Of a DNA stretch of 64,000 nt, positions 45,630 to 55,514 are shown one piece after another. The number at the start of each line of letters is the position of its first letter. Within the stretch, counting starts at the first letter, position 1. The stretch lies in assembly GCA_026874595.1 (NCBI GenBank), contig CM049310.1, positions 24,034,058-24,098,057 on the forward strand, written 5' to 3'. A program made the translations under genes and the position numbers. The stretch is from Sipunculus nudus (taxonomy: Eukaryota > Annelida > Sipuncula > Golfingiida > Sipunculidae). Under the pieces are notes generated by a model. The model was not told where the DNA came from, searched no databases, and saw only the letters and a list, made by a program, of their open reading frames with translations.

Positions 45630-47128
45630 ACAAACTGGAATAGGCAGGGGGGCCCGTCATTTTCCAAGAAAATCCTTTGAGAGAACGGTACTAGGGCCTA
45701 GAGAAAACACCCCCTCTGATCCGTCTAAATGAAAAGGTTAGGATTCAAATACAATGGAGAAACATAATCTAAAAAATAGTCTCAACTCCTCAGGTTGTGA
45801 ATTATTCAGGAAATGGTAACAGTGGCAGGTTTGTTCATGTCATTTTTTTATAGCAGATCCATTGGTGTTCTTGAACACTTAAGAATTGGCTAACCAGCAA
45901 CAGATTCATTATCTCATTATTTTTTTTAATTATAAAAAAATTCTATTGATTGTTTTACAAAAGTTATAATAAAATACAGTTTTTTTATTAAACTTCACTC
46001 TCGATATATTCGTATACACTTTGTTATGTTGCGCAAATAGTAATTGTAAAATACTAATGCTGAGACTGCATTTTTATTTCATAAAGACATACACTTGTAC
46101 CATTTTTAGGTCCTGAGTCCTGTCACCCTCAGGGAAGAGGAGGGGGGCGATGAGGGGAATGGATGTTGGAGGTGGAAAATCTATTCAAAAGTGTAGAAAT
46201 TAAAAATAAAAAAATGCGCTGTGCTCATGAAATTGGGGTTGTTCTTTTGGTATTAAGCAAGTATGGTTCTTGTCTCGAGATTTCTTTTAGATAGGGAAAA
46301 CGGCCGCGCCGCCCCTTTGCCCACACCTCTTGGCCCACCTCAGTCCTCCACATGAAGGCCGTACGCTTATACAAGCCGCTACACGGTCACCGCACCCTTT
46401 TCATTAACAAGTACACTGTGACAGTCCCTAAGGTGATCCCACCGTCCTAGGTGATTAGAAGTCGCTTACTCTTAATATATTAACTATCAGATCCGGGCGT
46501 GGGTCCGTGAGTGTGGTGCTGATTGATGTATAAAACGCCATAAAGAGGAAGCAAAGAGTATCATAATCTTTTTAACCAACGCTTTGTGATCATAAGTGTA
46601 TACTTGTAGATATCGTTTGAAGCATGTCCGATAAGGCGTTATCATATCTAATTAAACTCTTCATTCACAGTGGTGATTTTGATGTGACAGATGATCGCAC
46701 CTGTAACATGTATGATTAATTTACACCATAATTTCTTGTTGTACCAGCAAGTAATACTTGTTCTTTTGTTGCACTCTTCAATCGGGTGATCGGTTGAGAA
46801 CGGCCGTGGTTTTACACATGAAACATCGTGTTTGCATCGTTTTTATTGAAATTATTTTCTTGTCCAATAAAATGGAAAACACTGTTCCTTGTATTTTAAA
46901 AAAATAATAGGTTGTATAATATTTCCATGTATATTTTCATTGGCTAACCGTACTTAGCGAGCTGCATTGTCTATTATATAAAAGACCAGAAGAGGTAATG
47001 TCTTAGCAGATGTTCCGAGCTGGTTTGCCCGTGTTAATTTCGGGACAGGCAGTGCAGGAAGGCATTTGACTTGGGGAATTAGGACATTCATTTAGTCCTG
47101 TCGTCTGTTTGTCTGCCTGGCTCTCCCT
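45630..47128. other. No feature seen
   Basis: AT-rich, with a short GC-rich stretch near 46300-46390 that holds no exon-like frame. Confidence 0.4.
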
Positions 47129-47129
47129 G

Positions 47130-47794
47130 TATTAGTGTAGATTTCAGTCAAATTTGTTAATTTTGGGTATTTCCTTATAAATATTACTTCTCTGACATTT
47201 TTCTAGTGTTTTTCACACAATTTGGTCAATCTGTTTATTATTTACTTAATATGTGGGATAGGCAGGCAAAAAGTCTCCGTCGTCAAGTCGGACAGCCATG
47301 TCCCATCGGTTTCGGGCTAAATTTGAAGTACTTCCGTGATTGGCTGAACCGTTGTTACGTCAGCGGTGTCGCAATCTGAAGACTCCATTAGTAAACATAT
47401 CAACCAATCAGAAAGCGTGTCCTCGATTTCTATGTCATGGCTGTCTTCTTTTCGTAACAGATTCAGACAGGCTCTACTTTAGCATCTGCTGACGGCATGT
47501 AATTATGGCTGTTTGTGCAAGAAATAGTTGTCATTAGAATGAAAGTGACCCAGAGAGAATAATAACTTCCAGGCATAATGCTGATACGGAGGGAATCCTG
47601 TGATTACTAACCCTGAACCACATGGCTGTCTTACTTGACGACGGGAGCTTCTGGCCTGTCTATTTCAAATATTAAGTATATAATAAAGTGATGGACCATA
47701 CTGTCTGAAAAACGCTAGCAAAATGTCAGATAAGTAATAGTCATACGGAAATGACCCAGAAAAGTAACAAATGTTACCGAAATCTACACTAATA
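47130..47794. mobile_element. 661 bp element with ~170 bp terminal inverted repeats
   Basis: The left arm (47132-47300) and right arm (47621-47792) are inverted copies over their whole length by eye. Anchors in the left arm are TTAGTGTAGATTTC, ATTACTTCTCTGACATTTT, TTTATTATTTACTTAATAT and CGTCGTCAAGTCGGACAGCC. TA flanks both ends (47130-47131 and 47793-47794), the duplication expected for Tc1/mariner-type insertion. The ~320 bp interior has no open frame but holds GATTGGCTG, TTACGTCAGCGG and AACCAATCAG, a CCAAT/CRE cluster. Best read as a long-TIR non-autonomous element. Confidence 0.75.
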
Positions 47795-47827
47795 GATATT
47801 CAAGCGCCTGTGCCCTCATTAAAGCAG

Positions 47828-47905
47828 CGTTATGCACCTTTACAACGTGCTTTACGCACCTTTTCCATGTGCGTTATGCACCTTTTCCATGTGCGTACGT
47901 AATGA
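47828..47905 (+). repeat. ~24 bp tandem repeat, 3 copies
   Basis: GCACCTTTTCCATGTGCGTTA-type units, the first more diverged (GCACCTTTACAACGTGCTTT). Confidence 0.8.
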
Positions 47906-47909
47906 TCAT

Positions 47910-48485
47910 CTGCTGTGTCCTGGTCAATGGAAGCAACATTGTGGGGATTTGTCAGGTCAAAATCACATAAAAGCCAAAGGTGTCGACGGGAAACCCGCGT
48001 TAAATGATACAAAGTGATATTTTTGTAACCTTTTTTTCATTTATTTTTAAACAAAATACCATCTCTCTTTTTCGATGAAATGGGAACCGAACGTTTAGTG
48101 TCAGTTTTCGCCAGTAGATATTTTTAGTTAATAACATTTTTAAAAATGTAGATATTCAACAGGACAATTGTTCATGAAAAATATCAAAAGATCGGCCTTA
48201 ATGGTTAAATGGGGGATATCCATCATCTTTCAGCAGAGGGATCAACTTCAATCTGCACACTCAGTCATTTGAGTGATGATGTGATCAGTTATCATACTTA
48301 TAAAAAAGGTCCACTAATTGTTTACAGGAAAGGAAATGTCTGTTGAATTAACACAAATAACATATCCAACTTAATATGACATTAACCATCATGATTTCAT
48401 GGTTTCTGCTTTCTTATGACAGGTAACTATAAATCACGAACTTTTATTTTAGTATCACGACCTGTAGACAATTGAATTAGACTAT
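47910..48485. other. No feature seen
   Basis: AT-rich. If the minus-strand candidate exon at 48490-48560 is real, this would be the start of its intron. Confidence 0.35.
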
Positions 48486-48489
48486 TTAC

Positions 48490-48560
48490 TTGTGCTGTAC
48501 GTCGTCCATTGGAGCTTCCAGGTCCGTCACCTGAGAAGCCGGGCTGATGGTAAACGCCAT
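48490..48560 (-). CDS. Candidate short first coding exon, unknown protein
   Basis: The minus-strand ATG at 48560 lies in a strong context (GACAGCCATGGCG). It opens 23 codons plus two nucleotides (MAFTISPASQVTDLEAPMDD at the start), ending at a donor-like CACAA|GTAAAT. A TATATAAG box lies ~120 bp upstream, which would place the transcription start near 48650 and give a ~90-nt 5' UTR. TATA box, start context and donor fit together, but the coding part is very short and a longer frame overlaps it in another phase. No following exon was identified. Confidence 0.27.
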
Positions 48561-48677
48561 GGCTGTCCCTGAACTCCAGGCTTATGTCTGGTTTCTTATA
48601 ATTTATCTTCCTTGGATTAACAGCAACACAAATTGGTTCCCGGTGATAGATGACACGCACAGACAAAACCAACCCCG

Positions 48678-48685
48678 CTTATATA
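48678..48685 (-). promoter_or_regulatory. TATA-box candidate
   Basis: TATATAAG on the minus strand, followed by GCGGGG, at a plausible distance from the ATG at 48560. Confidence 0.3.
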
Positions 48686-49086
48686 AAATTGCCAGCACCA
48701 AGCCGACAAACATGACGACTTCCGAAAACCTAATACACTTTTCCGGCCTCTCCCTCATCAACATGTACTCGAGGTATTGCGTCTCATATGGGATCATAAT
48801 TGAAACTTTCCGATACATTTAACGATAGGTTAGGTAAACTGAGACTGAACATCATCTCGGGGGTGAATGGATAGCATATAAGACACTGGGCGATACAATT
48901 ATTAACACTATCTATGTTAATAACATTCTGCATGCACAACATCTGAAAAGTAATGAGTTGAAAACTGACAGGAAATCCCCAACATGGTCCAAAACCGCCC
49001 ACAGGAATTTCCGTGTCATGAATTCTTGAAAAAAGGGTTTCAGGCCAACGACTGCAAATGTTATAAAATGTCCGCGTGAACCGAGT

Positions 49087-49401
49087 GTGGTGAAACTGTT
49101 ATTAAGCGAGATTGCTTTTGTATATAGCCGTCACGTTCAATATTTGGATACCTTTGATCAAAATTTAATTTATATTTATTTATTCAAATTGAGTCAAGAA
49201 ATATTCCCCGGGAGTTCTGATCTTTTCTTGTGTGGCGTGTCTTGTGAAATTGAAATCCATGATGCCAAGACAGGGTGTCAACGAACGGGGGCCTATGTTA
49301 TCAGAACCGGGAAATGCCAAGACTTAAAATGGAAATATACGAAATGTTATATTTGTAACTCTGTAAAGTTTGAAGATGAGGAAGCGGAAAGTAAACTATG
49401 A
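49087..49401 (+). CDS. Candidate Cys-rich reading frame, possible terminal exon
   Basis: A 104-codon frame ending at TGA 49399-49401. The N-terminal half is AT-rich and begins at GTG, so it is doubtful. The C-terminal half has an ordered cysteine pattern, C-x3-C-x10-C-x12-C-x9-C-x2-C (including HDAKTGCQRTGAYVIRTGKC), and an acidic tail, which looks like a small extracellular disulfide domain. A possible acceptor is TTGAGTCAAG|AAAT near 49199. No AATAAA was seen soon after the stop. Family not recognised. Confidence 0.22.
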   Translation: MVKLLLSEIAFVYSRHVQYLDTFDQNLIYIYLFKLSQEIFPGSSDLFLCGVSCEIEIHDAKTGCQRTGAYVIRTGKCQDLKWKYTKCYICNSVKFEDEEAESKL

Positions 49402-49404
49402 ATT

Positions 49405-49730
49405 TATCAGCAGTGCTTTTTTTGTTTGTTGTTTCTTTTTTGTGAAGGTAACCGCCTCCATTATTTCCAAATGCTTGCGTAACTAATTATGCACAACTGC
49501 GGAATTTTATTTCGATTTCAGACTAGGTGCCAGGGCGGTAGCATACAACTTTTCTGGCGTCAGCTAGGCCTGATGTACTGCAGCTGCATTCCCTATTGCA
49601 TGAGCATAACACCAAGAAACCTACAAAAGGGGCACTCTGTGGGACAGTCTTTCCAATAAGCCCGCAGAGCGCTTACCCTAGGTGGGGATCGACTGTGAAA
49701 AAATGTCATCGCTCATCGGGCGAGATTTGA
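49405..49730. other. No feature seen
   Basis: Sequence leading into the 53 bp array; nothing recognised. Confidence 0.35.
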
Positions 49731-49734
49731 CTAA

Positions 49735-50720
49735 CGATCGTCCGTGACCACCAGCGGTCACAAATGGCCTGTAGTGCAACTTTTTAACGATCGTCCGTGA
49801 CCACGAGCGGTCACAAGTGTCTTGTTGTCCGACTTTTTGATCGTTAAAAAGTGACCACCCAGACCACCAGCGGTCACAAATGACCTGTTGAGCGACTTAA
49901 ACGATCGTCCGTGAAAACCAGCGGTCACAAGTGGCTGATGTGCGACTATTTAACGATCGTCCGTTATCAACAGTGGTCACATATGTCCTGTAGTGCGACT
50001 TTTTTAACCATCGTCCGTGATCAACAGCGGTCACAAGTTCCTTGTTGTGCGACTTTTTAACCATCGTCCGTGATCAACAGCGGTCACAAGATCCTTGTTG
50101 TGCGACTTTTTAACCATCGTCCGTGATCAACAGTGGTCACAAATTCCTTGTTGTGCGACTTTTTAACCATCGTCCGTGATCAACAGCGGTCACGAGTGCC
50201 TGATGTGCGACTATTTAACGATCGTCCGTTATCAACAGTGGTCACATATGTCCTGTAGTGCGACTTTTTTAACGATCGTCCGTGACCACCAACGGTCACA
50301 AGTGCCTTGTTGTGCAACTTTTTGACCGTTAAAAAGTGACCACCCTGACCACCAGCGGTCACAAATGACCTGTAGAGCGACGATCGTCCGTGATCAACAG
50401 CGGTCACAAGTTCCTTGTTGTGCGACTTTTTAACCATCGTCCGTGATCAACGGCGGTCACAAGTGCCTTATGTGGGATTATTTACGATCGTCCGTGATCA
50501 CCAGCGGTCACAAGTGCCTTGCTGTGCGACTATTTAACGATCGTCGTGACCATTAGCGATCACCAACAATTTGTTGTGCGACTTTTAACGTTTGTCCGGG
50601 ACCATCAGCAGTTATAATTGACTTGTTCTTGTACGACCGTTTATGATTGTACTTGACCACAAAAGTCGGCAGGATTTGTCGTGCAAGTTTTAAACAACTG
50701 TCCTTGACCGGCGGTCAAGC
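49735..50720 (+). repeat. 53 bp minisatellite, ~18 copies, self-complementary units
   Basis: CGATCGTCCGTGACC recurs at 49735, 49788 and onward (53 bp spacing). Each unit carries GTGACC-n6-GGTCAC, a 6 bp inverted repeat. Two units (about 49832-49858 and 50317-50342) also hold ACTTTTT...AAAAAGT. A multi-unit block around 49900-50010 is closely repeated around 50190-50300. Units decay from about 50540. Confidence 0.9.
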
Positions 50721-50724
50721 GGTT

Positions 50725-51775
50725 GCAGGGTGTATCTTGTGGTAATCTTCAACCTCGCCTGGTGGTAAACGGTAATTAAGTGAGTTAATACTGTGTTCAT
50801 CAGAAGCACCGAAGCCGATTTTGACTGTAATTGATTAAATTTCTTTAAAACCCCGAGGCTGGAGGACTCAAGAGCCCAGTTTCAAATCGTTCGTTATTTA
50901 TAGATACTATGTGACTATGGGGGTTTTAAACGAATCTTACTGATGATTCAAAAGTCCAATGCTCGAGGTCGACATAGTGATGTCGTTATGTGCATTCGAA
51001 CATGCTGCTGTTTGGGTTGTCAGCTTGAGTTTAGACGACAAGGAACCCCATGTACTGCTATTTCCTTATTTTTGCGTCCATAAAGCGAAGCTTAAGTATG
51101 TTTCCATATATAAATAATCTACCCGCCGATAAGGTCATCTCATACAGGATTACAATAAACCAAGAATTAATCGATTAATCTCGCGTATTGAAAACGACCT
51201 CCGTCTATAATATAACTGACAGATGATGCCACTCAGTCGTTTTCACGCAACCCCTTTGTGGCCAAGCCTCTGTATTTTTTATTCCTTTTTTTATTGTCGG
51301 GACATTTCAGGGTTTGACCTATCAGTAATTATTTTGGGAAATAATATAACAACCTACCAGATGCGCGACATGTGGTAACGCTATGCTTTAAGTCAATGAA
51401 CTTTCTATCTGTAGTGCAATATTTTGATGCATGCAACTATCACCATATAGGTTTAATGAAACAAGGTCCACATATATCATCATATTAAATATGCAGGGAT
51501 TGTATCCCGGTCAATTCATCAATGATTAATGTTGCAGATATTAATCAACATTAATAACTCAGTCAAACCTTCAGCTTATACCAACAAAAGTGGTTGCCTC
51601 ACTTCTAGGTCTGCTACAAATTATGTTAAAAGATTATCACGGGCGAAGTTTCGAAGATTGTATACATTGCATATGCTTGTATGGGTTGATGTCTTTGGTT
51701 GTTGTTTTTTTTCGCGGTTAATAATTACGCTGCCTTTCCCTCTCACTCACACCTGACACCTAAACACCTATTCAT
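50725..51775. other. No feature seen
   Basis: AT-rich. A 75-codon frame at 51529-51756 starts without ATG and is unsupported. Confidence 0.4.
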
Positions 51776-51777
51776 GT

Positions 51778-51970
51778 AAGGGACGGATCCAGGAAACGTA
51801 GGTTCCCCACCCAGGAGGACTAATGACAAAACCTAAAAAAAAGTCCCCAGGTTCCGAAGAGGGTGGGGGGGGGGTTAAGGTCGCAAACATTAGTCTGAAA
51901 CCCTTAAAAGAGATTGCGGCTGCTGAAAAAGGGAGGGGGGGGGGGGGTCCAGACCACCTGGACCCACTTA
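51778..51970. repeat. G-run-rich fragment with GGATCC-type end
   Basis: AGGGACGGATCCAGGAAA opens the interval, and two long G runs follow (about 51864-51874 and 51937-51948). The start resembles the right end of the element at 54108-54202; the opposite end is missing. Confidence 0.4.
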
Positions 51971-51974
51971 TGTG

Positions 51975-54100
51975 TGTGTATGTGTGATTTAATGTATTCA
52001 CATAGAGCCTTTAATATAGTCACCAGAATATCCACATTTATACTGAGTGTTCCCGCTCCGTTTATTCATTCTCTCATATTGGCCTTACACGAGACAGAAA
52101 GTATGAGGCTAGAAGACATGCAGGAAAATAAACCAGACGCTACATTCAGGTCTCCCTAATGAACTATACAAACAAAACATTTGTCCAATGGACATGCTGT
52201 TGAAATGTCCAAACATCAGATCACAATAGACCACTCCGAACCAGTTATAAATAAATTATTTGTAAAGAGAGGTTTCATCCTCCAGTTGTCAGACTTCTTG
52301 CAGATGGATTGACAGTAATGTTACACTTAAACACACGCCAGCGGGAGCCTGTCTTGTCCAAGAGCATCACTTATTCAATTTGTAGGAGAGCATTGATGCT
52401 TTTTGTTTTCTCATCAGTCGTTTTTATGTTCTCCCGCTGTCTGACGGGTTCCGATGAAGTCCGCTGGCTGATAATCATTATCCTGTATATGGTGTATTCA
52501 TAAATGCCCCATAATCATTAATGATATTGTTTCGATAAAATTGAGACTGTTCATTCTTAGGTCAACTGCGTGCAATTAAAGTGATCCTCGATGTGGATGG
52601 AAACATTGCAAGAGCTGCCGCGCCACTACTATCTTCATTATTTAACAATATAATGATACAGCCGTGACGCAACATAGATTATGTATAAAAAGATTGCGCA
52701 GGTGTGAACCGTGTTCAGTATTTATTTTACACTAGTTTTGTCATGGTGACGTGGATCTCTCAAGACGTGCCAGCTCTGCCCGACCAAAGCATGTGCCTAC
52801 TGTCACTTAATTTGCTCGACAGTGATTGCACTGGTTCTGATAGATTTTTTTTTATTACCTGTTCGTCCTCAGGCAGCCGTGTTTCCTTAGATGTTTTAGA
52901 TGTTTAGATATTTTAGATGTTTACTGGCGTTTTATCCGATCATAAGCGCTTCCAAAATACCAGCACTATTCCTCTTGATTGATTTAACACGACCATTACA
53001 AATGCTGTTCCAATTTTCTTCAGACAACACCAGTTTCCGGGTACTTTTTAGCTGAGTAACCTTTGCCTACGAGATGATGGTACATTTGCTGGTGGATATA
53101 TCGGACATATAATAAAAGGCAAAGGAATATAGTTTCATAGTATATATGATTAAAATATATATAACATTAAAACAGAGGAATGACAATAATCGATTGCTCG
53201 ATTAGAGGAAGAGATATATCAGTAAACGGGGAATTAAGGATTTCATTGAGAGGGTAAGCGTGGTTTGCATGTGTATAAGCATAAATGCTATTATAGGCAT
53301 TTATTGGGAATATTAATATAACCGACAATTACAATGTATCCTGTAGAAAAGTTGAAAAATTAACTGACTTTTGGTAAAATTTTGAATCATTGAGGAAGCC
53401 AGGAGGATTTTAAGGCAGAACCGGCGCCTTTAATGGATAACAAAATGGCTTCCGGAAAGGGATCGGACTGAAACTGGTACCCACACTACGGTAAGCGATC
53501 TGTGGATCTAGTTAAGGCTTAAAGAAATTGAGTTAATGAATTAATCTGCCAACACCTGAGCCGGCACCTGAGTCCTGCTCTGTGCTCCGTTTCAATCAAT
53601 CAGCCTGCCCCAGGGAGACCTCGCACAGTCAGCCTCTAATGTTGCTGCACTCGACATAAACCTCATGTACTGAAGAGCCAGGGACGTCCGGCCACTCCCA
53701 CTGCTGGCAGGGTTAATTATCTCCGGATACAGTAGGTACAGGAATTGGATGCCCCCAGTAAACTTCCGGGACTTCAAATTGTCCTCTTATATTTGTATCA
53801 CGTCTCGGGAAATGGCTATTTCCTGGAGGAAAATCAAATCGTTTCCATAGTTGATGCAGAGTGTTTGCTAAATATAAATATAAATATTTGCACAATATCT
53901 GCTTTTGTGATATATTCCGATATTTTACTTAACATAATAACGGTAGTCTCTTTATTACGTAAAGTAAAATAAGGGATTAACATTATACCTTTGTGATTAA
54001 ATTATTTTTCTCTTAGACTACTGTTCAATATCCTTAGGCCTTAAGGCATAATGAGCAGTTGTCGCAGTTTATTTTCCAGTGAGAAAGGAAGCATAGCTCG
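51975..54100. other. No gene supported
   Basis: AT-rich with scattered 60-80-codon frames. A short TTTTAGATGT-type repeat lies near 52885-52920. Confidence 0.4.
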
Positions 54101-54107
54101 TGCTAAG

Positions 54108-54202
54108 TCAGAAGCGGATCCGGGGGGGGGGGTCCAGGGGGATTTTCATTGGTCTCCTGGGTTGGACCCCCCTTTTTCTAAATCCTGGATCCGCCCCTGT
54201 AA
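54108..54202. mobile_element. ~95 bp MITE-like element with G/C runs
   Basis: CAGAAGCGGATCC followed by a G run, and AAATCCTGGATCCGCCCCTG at the right, form imperfect terminal inverted repeats. TCCAGGGGG and TGGACCCCCC pair inside. End fragments occur at 4078-4095 and 51778. Confidence 0.55.
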
Positions 54203-54204
54203 GT

Positions 54205-55305
54205 TATAAGACCGCGTCATACTACGACAAAAGGAGAGGCAGAGGACGACTCTGGATAAAAAAAAAAGAAAAACTTCTGGAGTTTATAGACCATGTGAGA
54301 CAAATGCTGCTGCGAAGTTTGGTCGTTAGACCTGGGGCCCAGGCATTACGTTAGATCGTCTCGGCGATAATGAAGGCATGCCACGTTTGCCTTTAACTCT
54401 CCACTCCAAATACACCAGCCCTGTCACTAGACCAGACGACTTGGACTGGCACAAAGGAGACTAGTCGTTGACTGCTCGGTCCTTAGTTGTCCGGAGCAAA
54501 TGGACTGCTTCCATTTACAGGAGCTGATAGGGATAATGTCTGCCATGGCTGTGCTGCCGGCTGCGGCCACACCGTGTTTGCAGGTCGTCTTTCTTATTAT
54601 TATAACCTTTCACAGCCAGCATCTTGCTCGTGAGAAATCCATTCTGCTCAAGCTCAAGTGATCACTACCTTCTGTTTTAGACATGTTTTTCATTTTTGCA
54701 GAACATTGACAAATGAGTTTATCAAAGCTATCCCGCTGCCTTGAATCACAGGACCAAGGACAATCGGGACTTTTTATCGGATCCACAACCTTTTGAATAA
54801 ATGGACACGTCGGCGTTCGGCCTTGTGCTGCTTGTGCAAGATCTTAATACCATGGTTCCATCTGTGCGGAAATTCTGAGTGTTTTGCCGAGCCTGGCATG
54901 GCCTGCGTAGATGTCTCAATACATGGTTGTTTTAATATCCTGTTACAGGATACTACGCCTCTGAGGTTTAGCAGTGAAGAGTGAACCTTCAGAGGCTTAA
55001 AGTTGTTTAGGGTATAGACACATTAGATGCTGAGGTTATTCCGATATTCCCGATACCCTGACTTTATCTATGATATCCCAATAATCCCGTTACTCGTATT
55101 ATGCTATATTTTAACGAAATCCAGATACCCGTGCTATACTAATGTAATCTAAGATATCCCTTGACTGAGTTACATTACCTATATCTGTTGTAAACCGGTA
55201 ACCCCATAACCTTATCTTTAACTATCTGTCCATCCATCGATCCATCCATCTATCAAACAACAGTGCGTATATTTTTGATGATATCTTTCTAACCACGATA
55301 TCCTC
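54205..55305. other. No gene supported
   Basis: Moderately GC-richer than average near 54300-54600, but without a coherent exon model. Confidence 0.35.
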
Positions 55306-55310
55306 ATCTC

Positions 55311-55345
55311 TCTGTCTCTGTCTCTGTCTGTCTCTCTCTCTCTCT
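55311..55345. repeat. (TC)n/(TCTG)n microsatellite
   Basis: TCTCTGTCTCTGTC passing into (TC)n. Confidence 0.85.
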
Positions 55346-55419
55346 CATATATGTATAAGGTAGAGTTACCCTCCGTTGTAAAGTGCTCTATGGCCTTCAG
55401 ACAAGACCATAGCGATATA

Positions 55420-55471
55420 ACACTGAAGAAAAACACCACTGAAGGATTTACAGTGTTGTTTTTCTTCAGTG

Positions 55472-55472
<1 letters not shown>
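55420..55472. repeat. 22 bp stem, 9 nt loop inverted repeat
   Basis: 55420-55441 (starting ACACTGAAGAAAAACAC) and 55451-55472 (ending TTTTTCTTCAGTGT) are reverse complements with one mismatch, around AAGGATTTA. A (TA)n tract begins directly to the right and TATA lies to the left, suggesting a tiny TA-inserted foldback element. Confidence 0.8.

Positions 55473-55511
<39 letters not shown>
55473..55511. repeat. (TA)n microsatellite
   Basis: Alternating TA abutting the hairpin. Confidence 0.9.
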
Positions 55512-55513
<2 letters not shown>

Positions 55514-55514
55514 T

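Noticed and set aside
55420-55472. microRNA precursor
   Set aside because: The stem is too short and the loop too small for a typical animal pre-miRNA, and its position beside a TA tract fits a small transposon better.
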